A stretch of 32,347 bases of DNA from an uncultured Holophagaceae bacterium (lineage in GTDB: Bacteria; Acidobacteriota; Holophagae; Holophagales; Holophagaceae). Shown here in pieces: positions 8,888 to 16,394 of the stretch. The position numbers and the translations under genes are program-made. The stretch covers positions 1 through 32,347 of the forward strand of contig CAIMBM010000186.1 of assembly GCA_903839205.1 (NCBI GenBank), in the 5' to 3' direction. Every line of letters begins with the position of its first letter. Position 1 is the first letter of the stretch. The notes below the pieces were generated by a model. That model had not been told where the DNA came from, did not search any database, and saw only the letters and a list, made by a program, of their open reading frames with translations.

Positions 8888-9352
8888 ATGAATCGGGCCA
8901 AATGCCTTGCCGCAGTGACCCTTCCCTCTCTGCTCTCCTTTGCCCAGTCGCCGGCTTCGACTCGGGCCCAGGCCCTGGTGAAGCAGGCCGTGGCTTTTGC
9001 GAAGCAGAACGGCCTGGCCAAGTTGATCGAGGAGACCACCACGCCCAGGGGCAGATTCCATGTGAACAGGGAAGACGCACTTCACATCTTCATCTACGAC
9101 GGACGCGGCATGGCGAAGGCCTTCGGCGACCAGACCGGCCCCGCCGCGGCCAAGAGCCGCTGGGACCGGCGGGACCCCGACGCCGTGATGATCCTCCAGA
9201 AGCTGCAGCGGGTCGCCAAGAACCAGGAGAGTGGCTGGGTGGATTACAAGTACGCCAATCCCGCCACCAACCTCCTCGACCAGCGGGCCTCCTATTTCGA
9301 ATTCTATGAAGGACACCTGATCGGCTGCGGCATCGAGAAGGCCGGGGACTGA
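8888..9352 (+). CDS. Secreted single-Cache-domain protein
   Basis: A 154-aa exported protein consisting of a signal peptide (MNRAKCLAAVTLPSLLSFAQS) and one small Cache-type (sCache_2-like) sensing domain. The family pattern is clear: HIFIYDGRGMAKAFG, then RDPDAVMILQKL, then GWVDYKYANPATN, and the closing YFEFYEGHLIGCGIE. Such domains normally sit outside the membrane in chemoreceptors and kinases and bind small organic acids or amino acids. Here the domain is free-standing, with no transmembrane or output part, so it is probably periplasmic. The ligand and partner are unknown. AAAGG lies just upstream of the ATG. Confidence 0.75.
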   Translation: MNRAKCLAAVTLPSLLSFAQSPASTRAQALVKQAVAFAKQNGLAKLIEETTTPRGRFHVNREDALHIFIYDGRGMAKAFGDQTGPAAAKSRWDRRDPDAVMILQKLQRVAKNQESGWVDYKYANPATNLLDQRASYFEFYEGHLIGCGIEKAGD

Positions 9353-9394
9353 ACTGCCGGGGCCCCTCGATGGCCGCAGAGAAGTGTGCGGTGA

Positions 9395-9919
9395 ATGATG
9401 CGCCCATCCATGAACGGCCCTCAGATCCAATCTTCCTCCGAGCGCAGGGGGTGGCGGACCTGGGCTCCTGCGGCCCTGCTCCCAGCCCTACTCCTCGCCG
9501 GCTGTGGCCACCTGGGACCGGGGCCGAACCCGGCCAAGGTGACCCTCAAGTTCGTCATCTATGACAACGACAACTCCTTCGCGGCCACGGTCTATGCCCA
9601 GGAGGTCCAGACCGGCCTGACCACTGCGTTCGCCTACGGGCCCCACACGCCCTCCCTCACGGTGGACCTGAAGGTCCCGGGGACCTACGTGTTCTATGCG
9701 AGACTCGTGGAGGCGCCGGATGACTACCACTACGGATTCACGGGCTACCAGGCCGGGGCCTATGGGCACATGACCCGGGGCGGGACCCGGGGCGCCGCCA
9801 CCAACCTCATCGCCTTGGATATCAGACCGGGCGCCAAGTACAAGGTCTTCATCAGCGACAGCTGGGCGCTCCTGCCGCAGCCGGGAAAGCCGGTCCAAGT
9901 GCCCTGGCACCGGGAGTAG
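9395..9919 (+). CDS. Putative lipoprotein of unknown function
   Basis: A 174-aa protein with a lipobox, LLLAGC (Cys37), after a hydrophobic stretch APAALLPALLLAG, so it is probably lipid-anchored. The N-terminal part before the hydrophobic core is long (about 22 residues), and ATG 9410 (MNGPQIQ) may be the real start. The mature part looks like a small beta-rich domain: VTLKFVIYDNDNSFAATVYAQ, SLTVDLKVPGTYVFYARLVEAP and YKVFISDSWALL. I recognise no family. It follows the Cache-protein gene by 42 bases on the same strand, so the two may be co-transcribed, and it converges on draG 16 bases away. Confidence 0.65.
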   Translation: MMRPSMNGPQIQSSSERRGWRTWAPAALLPALLLAGCGHLGPGPNPAKVTLKFVIYDNDNSFAATVYAQEVQTGLTTAFAYGPHTPSLTVDLKVPGTYVFYARLVEAPDDYHYGFTGYQAGAYGHMTRGGTRGAATNLIALDIRPGAKYKVFISDSWALLPQPGKPVQVPWHRE

Positions 9920-9935
9920 GAGGCCGGTTCCCCCC

Positions 9936-10871
9936 TCAACGGGAAAGGAAGGCCTGCAGGAGCGGCTCCACGAGGTCCTTCCCCCGGAGTGAGGCCAGCC
10001 AGCGCGCCGGGATCGCCTGCACCCCGTCGCGGAGCCCCGCGATGCCCCCCGCCACGCAGGCGGTGGTGTCGGTGTCGTTCCCGAACTGGATGGCGGCCCT
10101 GACCACCGCCTCGTAGCTCCCGGCCTCCACGGCCTGGACGGCCGTAAGGAGCGTGTCCACCACATGGCCCGTGCCCCGGGCGGGATCCGGATCCCGGGGG
10201 TGGATTCTCCCGTCGTACTCGAGGCGCTCGGGAGTGCCGGGGGGGAATCTCGCCTCCAGCTTGTCCATGGCCTCGACCCACGGCAGGGAAGCTCCGGACA
10301 GAATGCCGCGGGCCCAGAGGCAGTAGAGGGCACAGCAGAGCCCGGACCGCACGTGCCCATGGGTGATGCTCGACTGCAGCATGGCATCGGCGATCAGGTC
10401 CCCGTCCGCACCCTCATGCCAGAGGGCCAGCGGGAGGACCCGCATCAGGGCCCCGCCCCCGTTGCTCCACTCGCCCCTCGGGGCGCATTCCATGAGGGGC
10501 CTCCCTTCCAGGTACCGTTCCAGGGCTCGGCGGGTCTGCAGCCCCACGTCGAACACATCGTGGTCCACGGCGAGATACCCGTCGCGCAGCCAGCGGCAGA
10601 GCCGGCCCATGAGGTCCCCGGGGTCCATACGGCCCCGCTCCAGCAGCGAACTGAGCAGGCACAGAGCCTGGGATCCGTCATCGCTCCAGGTGCCCGGTTC
10701 CACGCCCAGGTGGGCCCGGTGGAAGCCCCGGGGGGGCTCCATCTCGATGCGATCAAAGGGTGGGATGGTCCGGGGCGGTGCGAACTCGTAGGGTACCCCC
10801 AGGGCATCCCCCACGAGCAGGCCCCAGATGCCGCCGGCCATGCGCTCCGCTCTCGTCAGGGAGGGGGCCAT
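9936..10871 (-). CDS. draG: ADP-ribosyl-[dinitrogenase reductase] glycohydrolase
   Basis: Removes ADP-ribose from the modified arginine of NifH, restoring nitrogenase activity. It belongs to the dinuclear-metal ADP-ribosylglycohydrolase family (311 aa; R. rubrum DraG is about 294). Metal-ligand motifs are visible: GLLVGDALGVPYEF near the N-terminus, TWSDDGSQALCLLSSL around residue 60, and the C-terminal FGNDTDTTACVAGGIAG. The usual W-[ST]-DDT-S-MAL motif reads WSDDGSQAL here, a mild variant. The track starts upstream, but ATG 10871 (MAPSLTRAERMAGG) overlaps the draT stop by one base. Position after draT at the end of the nif operon supports DraG over a generic family member. Confidence 0.88.
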   Translation of the reverse strand: MAPSLTRAERMAGGIWGLLVGDALGVPYEFAPPRTIPPFDRIEMEPPRGFHRAHLGVEPGTWSDDGSQALCLLSSLLERGRMDPGDLMGRLCRWLRDGYLAVDHDVFDVGLQTRRALERYLEGRPLMECAPRGEWSNGGGALMRVLPLALWHEGADGDLIADAMLQSSITHGHVRSGLCCALYCLWARGILSGASLPWVEAMDKLEARFPPGTPERLEYDGRIHPRDPDPARGTGHVVDTLLTAVQAVEAGSYEAVVRAAIQFGNDTDTTACVAGGIAGLRDGVQAIPARWLASLRGKDLVEPLLQAFLSR

Positions 10872-11677
10872 CAGTAGAGCAGTTTCTTGACGCGGTACTC
10901 GCCGCCCAGCACGAGGAATTCCCGTTCGCTTTCCAGCCAGTTCCTGGGCAGGAGCCCGCCGAAGAACACGATCTTGGGCAGCGGCACCTGCACCTTCCAG
11001 ACCGAGGAGCCGAACTCCCAGGCGATCTCGGGATCGGAGGTGAAGGAGCTGAGGTTGTTGAGCGCCACCAGGGAACCGGCCCCGGCCCCTTCCCGATGGA
11101 CGGCGTATTCCTCGGGATCGTGGGTGCCCCGATAGAGGGTCATCCATCGCTCGCCCGGAAAGCGCCGCGCCAGTTCGTACTGGCAGAGCGTGTAGGCGAG
11201 GTCGAGCTGCATGGTGATGCTCTTGGGCCCGGCATAGCGTTTGTCGTTGAGGTACTTCATGCGGGCCGCCGGATCCTCGGCGAGGATCCCGCCATGGTAG
11301 GTGGCCAGCAGGCCGAAGCGGCTCTCCACCCAGCTCTTCAGCACCGCCCCCGAGCGGCTGTTGCTGTCGATCCTCCACCCCAGGAGGAAGTGCATGTAGT
11401 GCCGCTGGAGCACCTTTTCGGAGGCCTTCTCGGCGGCGCTGCGGGGGTCGATCTGGAAGCGATCAGCCATGTATTCGTGGAAGGCATCCCGGCGCTGTTC
11501 TGGGTCCTCCATCGGGTCCAGCCGATCGAAAAGGGCCCTTTCGGCCTCGCGGACCCCCGGGATCTCCAGGGGCAGAGGATCCTCCTGGAAAGACTGGCTG
11601 GCCAGCGCTCCGGGGGGCAGGTTGCAGCGACCGCCCACCGGAGTCGGCGAGGGCTCGGGCGAAGGTGATGGACTCAT
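10871..11677 (-). CDS. draT: NAD+-dinitrogenase reductase ADP-ribosyltransferase
   Basis: Inactivates NifH by transferring ADP-ribose from NAD+ to a specific arginine (Arg97 in this NifH) when fixed nitrogen appears or energy falls. I recognise the family by overall similarity, including ASEKVLQRHYMHFLLGWRID, ERWMTLYRGTHDPEEYAVH and NNLSSFTSDPEIAWEFGS. The ORF extends to 11752, but ATG 11677 (MSPSPSPEPSP) follows GAAGGAAAGG and gives 268 aa, normal for DraT. The stop overlaps the draG start (TGATG). In known systems PII proteins control DraT and DraG; no glnB or amtB gene is in this window. Confidence 0.9.
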   Translation of the reverse strand: MSPSPSPEPSPTPVGGRCNLPPGALASQSFQEDPLPLEIPGVREAERALFDRLDPMEDPEQRRDAFHEYMADRFQIDPRSAAEKASEKVLQRHYMHFLLGWRIDSNSRSGAVLKSWVESRFGLLATYHGGILAEDPAARMKYLNDKRYAGPKSITMQLDLAYTLCQYELARRFPGERWMTLYRGTHDPEEYAVHREGAGAGSLVALNNLSSFTSDPEIAWEFGSSVWKVQVPLPKIVFFGGLLPRNWLESEREFLVLGGEYRVKKLLY

Positions 11678-11764
11678 CCTTTCCTTCTTCGGTGGAAGCG
11701 CGGAAAGGGAATCATAGCCTGCGGAAGCGGCCGAGGCCGCGGCACCCTTCAATGCCCCACCGGA

Positions 11765-11974
11765 TCAGTCGACGCCGATGAGGATGGTGGAGGCCTTGAT
11801 GACGGCATAGGCGATCTTGCCTTCCGCCAGGCCCAGCGAGTTCACGGACTGGTTGGTGATGACCGCCGCGAGCTGCTGGCCCCCCTCCAGCGTCAGGATC
11901 ACCTCCGCATTGACGGGTCCATGGGTGATTTTCGAGACCATGCCCTTGAGCTGGTTGCGGGCGCTGATCCTCAT
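11765..11974 (-). CDS. mop: Molbindin (Mop), single TOBE-domain molybdate-binding protein
   Basis: A 69-aa protein that is essentially one TOBE/Mop domain: MRISARNQLKGMVSKI at the start, then VNAEVILTLEGGQQLAAVIT and LAEGKIAYAVIKASTILIG. Molbindins assemble into oligomers that bind several molybdate ions in the cytoplasm. Between the ferredoxin and draT genes of a Mo-nitrogenase operon, a role in molybdate storage or delivery is a reasonable inference. The track begins at 12022, but ATG 11974 preceded by AGGAGG is clearly the start. Length agrees with known Mop proteins (~68 aa). Confidence 0.88.
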   Translation of the reverse strand: MRISARNQLKGMVSKITHGPVNAEVILTLEGGQQLAAVITNQSVNSLGLAEGKIAYAVIKASTILIGVD

Positions 11975-12059
11975 GATGCCTCCTGGGGACGGGAACGCTT
12001 GGTACATGAACATGGTGGACACTCGTTTCTACCGGAGGCCGGTCCCCGGGGCCCTGGGA

Positions 12060-12368
12060 TCAGCCGAGGACATACTTCTTAGCCACGGTGCCCGCCTCGA
12101 TGGCATCCAGGATCTGGTCAACGTCCGCCTCGGTCTCCACCCCCCCGTACCAGACGTTCCCGGGGTGCACGATCATGGCCGGGCCCCTCTCGCAGACCTT
12201 GAGGCAGCCCGTGGCCGTCACGGTCACGCCCTCGAGGTCGCGGTCGGTGATCTCCGACTCCAGATAGGCCAGCAGGCTGCCCGCGCCTTTCTTGTGGCAG
12301 ACGCCCTGGGGGGTGCCGGCCATCCGGAAGCTGGCGCAGACCAGCAGGTGGGTGTTGGGACGTTCCAT
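12060..12368 (-). CDS. Thioredoxin-like [2Fe-2S] ferredoxin
   Basis: A 102-aa thioredoxin-fold ferredoxin of the Clostridium pasteurianum 2Fe-2S / Shethna-type family. The four cluster ligands are visible as Cys11 (HLLVCASFR), Cys24 (GVCHKKG), and Cys55 and Cys59 (ATGCLKVCERGP). Members of this family are often nif-linked and the clostridial one interacts with MoFe protein, so electron supply or a redox/regulatory role in nitrogen fixation is likely but not shown here. It is cytoplasmic, as no signal is seen. The gene lies 21 bases after nifB in the operon, preceded by a GAGGAGC ribosome site. Confidence 0.88.
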   Translation of the reverse strand: MERPNTHLLVCASFRMAGTPQGVCHKKGAGSLLAYLESEITDRDLEGVTVTATGCLKVCERGPAMIVHPGNVWYGGVETEADVDQILDAIEAGTVAKKYVLG

Positions 12369-12389
12369 GGTGTGCTCCTCGATCTCTGT

Positions 12390-13667
12390 TCAGGCGCAGC
12401 CCTGGCCCTTGCCGGAACACCCGTCCCCGCAGCGGAAGGGCTTGCCCAGTTTGCGGATCTGCCCGCCGACGGCGGCCATGGGCACCAGATCCGCCACCAG
12501 GCCTTCGGTTTCAAAGACCCGCAGGCCCCGGGCCTGCAGGATCCGGGTGGGCGAAGGGCCGATGCCCGCCACCAGGAGGGCGATGCAATCGGAGAGCAGG
12601 TCCCCCAGCTCCTCCCAGCGGGTGTTGCCGGTGCCCGTGGGAGGGGCCCGGCGGACGTCCACCTGGCGGCAGGCACCCGCCTCCACGGCGTAGACAAGCA
12701 GCTCGTCGGCCTCGCCCAGATGCTGATTGACGAACGCCCCCTCCAGGCTCGCCACAGCCACCAGCTTCCGCTCGGCGCCCGAGGGTGCGCTGCGGGCGTG
12801 GCGCTCGAGGGTGGCGTAGCGGTCCGGGGACATGGCCTCGCCGAGGCGCCCCACCGCGTCGGCACGGCAGCGGTTGCAGTGCTCCATCTGCGGCAGGTGG
12901 GTGGATGCGGCCTCCCGGGCCAGGGTCATCTCCCGGGCGGTGGGTGCCGGCAGGCTGGCGAACTCGGAGCCCTCCACGGGAATCATGGCCATGCAGTTGT
13001 GCATGGAAGCGCCGGCCAGCCTGCAGGCCGCCGCCACCTCGCCCACGTGCTGATCGTTGAGGCCGGGCACCACGATGGTGTTCACCTTCACCAGGATGCC
13101 GAGGGCGGCCATGCGGGCGATGCCCTCCCGCTGCCGGGACCAGAGCAGCTCCGCTGCCTCGCGGCCGCGGTGGATGTTCCGGCCGTCTCGGATCCAGGCA
13201 TAGAACAGCTTGCCGATCTCGGGATCTACGGCGTTGACGGTCACGGTGACATGGCTCACGCCGGCCGCGGCCAGGGCATCCGCGTGCTGGGGCAGCGCCA
13301 GCCCGTTGGTGGCCACGCAAAGCAGGGTCTCGGGGTGCTTCTCGTGGATGCGCCGGAGGGTGCTGAGGGTGGCGTCGGCGCTGGCCAGGGCATCGCCGGG
13401 GCCGGCGATGCCCGCCACGGAGATGGATGGATCCGCCTCGAGTATTTCGTCGAAGTAGCGCTCGGCCTGCCAGGGCTGCAGGATGGTGCTGGTGACACCC
13501 GGGCGGCTTTCGGCCACGCAGTCGTAGTCCCGGTTGCAGTAGTGGCACTGGACATTGCAGGCCGGGGCCACGGGCAGGTGGGCCCGGCCTTGGGTGTGCT
13601 TTGCATCCGCATCGAAACAGGGGTGGCCGGCCGTCGTCCGGGCGGCAAGGGGCTCATTGGTAGGCAT
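12390..13667 (-). CDS. nifB: FeMo-cofactor biosynthesis radical SAM protein NifB
   Basis: Radical SAM enzyme that fuses two 4Fe-4S clusters and inserts a carbide to make NifB-co, the precursor of FeMo-co. The SAM-cluster motif is CNVQCHYC (about residues 37-44), in the typical context LPVAPACNVQCHYCNRDYDC and followed by SRPGV. A C-terminal NifX-like cofactor-binding domain begins near KLVAVASLEGAFVNQHLGEA and runs to the end, so this is the SAM-NifX two-domain form. The protein ends with a cysteine-rich tail, CGDGCSGKGQGCA. At 425 aa it has a shorter N-terminus than proteobacterial NifB. The ATG overlaps the end of nifN by 14 bases. Confidence 0.96.
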   Translation of the reverse strand: MPTNEPLAARTTAGHPCFDADAKHTQGRAHLPVAPACNVQCHYCNRDYDCVAESRPGVTSTILQPWQAERYFDEILEADPSISVAGIAGPGDALASADATLSTLRRIHEKHPETLLCVATNGLALPQHADALAAAGVSHVTVTVNAVDPEIGKLFYAWIRDGRNIHRGREAAELLWSRQREGIARMAALGILVKVNTIVVPGLNDQHVGEVAAACRLAGASMHNCMAMIPVEGSEFASLPAPTAREMTLAREAASTHLPQMEHCNRCRADAVGRLGEAMSPDRYATLERHARSAPSGAERKLVAVASLEGAFVNQHLGEADELLVYAVEAGACRQVDVRRAPPTGTGNTRWEELGDLLSDCIALLVAGIGPSPTRILQARGLRVFETEGLVADLVPMAAVGGQIRKLGKPFRCGDGCSGKGQGCA

Positions 13668-15030
13668 AGCCCATCTCCGATGAATCCTGCTGATTGGCCA
13701 GCAGGGCGTTGGCCACCTCGTCGAAGAGCCGCTGGGTGCCGCGGTACCCGAGGTGGAGGATGCGTCCGGCGCCGATGCGGTCGTGGACGGGGAAGCCGAT
13801 GCGGACGAGGGGGATGCCCAGGGCCCGGGCCATGGGGTAGGCCTTGCTGGGCCCGAGCACCAGGTCGGGTTTCAGCTCGATCACGCGCCGCTGGATGCTG
13901 TCGTAGTCTGCGTCCTCCATCACCTCAAAGGCCCCCGGTGCCAGCCCCAGCGCTTCCAGGGCCGGAGCCATGCGGTGGGTCAGGGCGCCGCTGGCCACGA
14001 GCACGGGAATCAGGCCTATTTCGGCGCAGAAGCCGGCCACGGCCACGGCCAGGTCGGGGTCCCCCACCACGGCCACCCGCCGGCCGGACACGTACTTGTG
14101 GCCGTCCACATAGGCATCCACCAGGCGGCCCCGCTCGGCGCTGAGCCAGGCCGGGATGGCCGCCGCCGCTGCTCCGGCCGCGTCCGTCGCCGCGAAGGCC
14201 GCCAGGGACGCCAGCACCGCGTCCGTGGCGCGGACGCCGATGGGCAGGCTGGCCCTGACCAGGGGCACCCCAAAATCCCTTTGCAGGCTTGCGCCGGGCC
14301 CGGGTTCCAGGGTGGCTCCCAGTTGCAGGGTGCCGATGGCCCGGCCCGCATCGGCGACGTCGGCGAGGGCGGTCCCCCCTTCAGGAATGGGGGCGTAGCT
14401 GGCCAGGCTGGGCCCGTCCAAGGTCTCGCTGTAGTCCGGCAGCATCAGCAGGGGCAGGCCGAAGGCCTCCACGAGCTCGCGCAGGTGGCGCAGGTCCGCG
14501 GGGGACACCGGGCCGGGCAGGAGGTTGAGGTGGGACATCGGCGTGCCGGCCTTGGCCGTGACCTTCAGGATGGCCGCCACGGTGTCGTGGAAACCCCGAT
14601 ACTGGCAACCCTTGAAGCTGGGCGTGGACACGTGGATGATCGGCGGCAGGCTGGGATCTTCGGTGGTGATCTCGCGGAGGATGCCCTCGGTGTCCTCCCC
14701 GATGGTCTCGGCCAGGCAGGTGGTGCAGACGCCGATCACTTCGGGCGCGTACTGGCGCACCATGTTCTTGATGGCGGCCGCAAGGTTGCTCTGGCCGCCG
14801 AAGATGGTGGCGGACTCGTCGAAGGACGTGGAGCCCACATCCATGGGTTCCCGGAAGTGGCTGATGAGGTAGCGCCGAATGTAGGTGGCGCAGCCTTGTG
14901 AGCCGTGGATGAGGGGCATGCAGCCCCGCAGCCCGCGGAAGGCCAGGACGGAACCCAGGGGCGCGCAGACCCGGCAGCTGTTGGTGGCGGCGGGGCGCTT
15001 GCTGGAGGGGACGGCGATCGGCAGGCTCAT
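13654..15030 (-). CDS. nifN: Nitrogenase cofactor scaffold protein NifN
   Basis: Beta-like subunit of the NifEN scaffold on which NifB-co matures to FeMo-co. It is homologous to NifK. P-cluster-type cysteines occur in SCRVCAPLGSVLAF and HGSQGCATYIRRY, and the third conserved region is GVCTTCLAETIGED, followed by STPSFKGCQYRGF. Start ATG 15030 (MSLPIAVPSS) overlaps the nifE stop as ATGA; the longer track ORF to 15069 adds unlikely residues. The 458-aa product matches A. vinelandii NifN in size. There is no NifN-NifB fusion: nifB starts just inside the nifN end in another frame. Confidence 0.95.
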   Translation of the reverse strand: MSLPIAVPSSKRPAATNSCRVCAPLGSVLAFRGLRGCMPLIHGSQGCATYIRRYLISHFREPMDVGSTSFDESATIFGGQSNLAAAIKNMVRQYAPEVIGVCTTCLAETIGEDTEGILREITTEDPSLPPIIHVSTPSFKGCQYRGFHDTVAAILKVTAKAGTPMSHLNLLPGPVSPADLRHLRELVEAFGLPLLMLPDYSETLDGPSLASYAPIPEGGTALADVADAGRAIGTLQLGATLEPGPGASLQRDFGVPLVRASLPIGVRATDAVLASLAAFAATDAAGAAAAAIPAWLSAERGRLVDAYVDGHKYVSGRRVAVVGDPDLAVAVAGFCAEIGLIPVLVASGALTHRMAPALEALGLAPGAFEVMEDADYDSIQRRVIELKPDLVLGPSKAYPMARALGIPLVRIGFPVHDRIGAGRILHLGYRGTQRLFDEVANALLANQQDSSEMGYAYQ

Positions 15031-16373
15031 GACAGCGCCTTGCCGGCCCGGCGGGGCACCAGGGACCACACAGGGCTGGTGACCGTGGCGTGGACCTCCC
15101 GGGCAAAGGCGGCACAGCCCTCGAAGCCCGCGAGGCCGATCTTCCGCTCGTGGTTGTGGTCGCAGAAGCCGATGCCCAGCTTGAAGGCCACGGGCCGCTC
15201 CTTCACCCCGCCGATGAACAGGTCCACATCCCGCAGGGCCAGCCAGGAGGCCATTTCAAGGGGATTCGAGTCGTCGGCCAGGATGGTGTCCGCGTCGCAG
15301 AGCTCCTTGAGGTGCTCGTAGTCGGCGGGGCCGCCGGTTTGCGTGCCGGCCATGGCCACCTGCATGCCGATCTGCCGCAGGGCTTTCACCAGGGAGAAGG
15401 CCTTGAAGGCCCCGCCCACGTAGAGCGCGGCCTTCTTGCCCTCCAGGTCCCTGCGGATGCGGGCCAGCTCGGGAAGCACCGCCTCCGTCTCGGCCTTCAC
15501 GATGTCCTTGGTGCGGCGGAGCATCCCGGGATCCCCGAAGTGCTTGGCGACCTGGTAGAGGGCGTCCGCGCAATCCTCCAGGCCGAAGAAGGACACCTGC
15601 ACATAGGGGATGCCGTACTTCTCCTTCATGAGCTTGGCCACGGAGGTCATGGAGCCCGCGCACTGCACGATGTTCAGCCTGGCGCCGTGGGCCTTCCGGA
15701 TGGTGTCCATCCGGCCGTCCCCGGTCATGGTGGCCACCACTTCCACGCCCATGCGCTCGAGATAGCCCTTGATGACCCAGATCTCGCCGGCGATGTTGAA
15801 GTCGCCCAGGATGTTCACGGAGTGGGGGCCGATGCCCTCCGTGGGCCCGGTGCCGATGAGCTGGTCCAGGGCCCGGCAGGCGGCGGAGTAGCCGTCCTTC
15901 TTGGTGCCCTTGAAGCCCTCGCTCTGCACGGGGATGACGGGAATGCCCAGCTCAGCGGTGGCCATGCGGCACACGGCCTCCACGTCGTCGCCGATGACAC
16001 CGGTGAGGCAGGTGGCATAGACGAAGGCGCCCTTGGGCCTGTGGATGGCCACCAGCTCCCGGAGGGCCCGGGCCAGCTTCTTCTCCCCGCCGAAGATGAC
16101 TTCCTCTTCCCGGATGTCGGTGTTGAAGGAGAGGCGGTGCAGCTGGGGACCGGAGGACTGGGCCCCCCGGATGTCCCAGGTGTAGGCGGCGCAGCCCACG
16201 GGCCCGTGGACCAGGTGCAGGGCGTCGGCGATGGGGTAGAGCACCACCCGCGAGCCGCAGAAGGAGCAGGCGCGCTGGGTCACGGACCCGGCCACGCTGG
16301 GGCGATCGCAGACGACGGCGCGGGCTTCCCCGGCGGTGACTACTTGGCGCTTGCGATCGTCCAGCAGGTCCAT
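15027..16373 (-). CDS. nifE: Nitrogenase cofactor scaffold protein NifE
   Basis: Alpha-like subunit of the NifEN scaffold, homologous to NifD (448 aa). Visible landmarks are ACSFCGSRVVLYP, HLVHGPVGCAAYTWDIRGA, YATCLTGVIGDDVEAV, the cysteine of NIVQCAGSM and the C-terminal GIGFCDHNHERKIGLAGFEG, which is typical of NifE rather than NifD. The start at 16373 (MDLLDDRKRQ) lies 21 bases after the nifK stop. Coupled to nifN by a 4-base overlap, as expected for subunits made in equal amounts. Confidence 0.95.
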   Translation of the reverse strand: MDLLDDRKRQVVTAGEARAVVCDRPSVAGSVTQRACSFCGSRVVLYPIADALHLVHGPVGCAAYTWDIRGAQSSGPQLHRLSFNTDIREEEVIFGGEKKLARALRELVAIHRPKGAFVYATCLTGVIGDDVEAVCRMATAELGIPVIPVQSEGFKGTKKDGYSAACRALDQLIGTGPTEGIGPHSVNILGDFNIAGEIWVIKGYLERMGVEVVATMTGDGRMDTIRKAHGARLNIVQCAGSMTSVAKLMKEKYGIPYVQVSFFGLEDCADALYQVAKHFGDPGMLRRTKDIVKAETEAVLPELARIRRDLEGKKAALYVGGAFKAFSLVKALRQIGMQVAMAGTQTGGPADYEHLKELCDADTILADDSNPLEMASWLALRDVDLFIGGVKERPVAFKLGIGFCDHNHERKIGLAGFEGCAAFAREVHATVTSPVWSLVPRRAGKALS

Positions 16374-16394
16374 GGCGGTCTCACAGTCACAACG

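Noticed and set aside
11678-11764. Separate sigma-54 promoter for draT
   Set aside because: GGGGCATTGAAGGGTGC has GC one base out of register and a poor -24 block.
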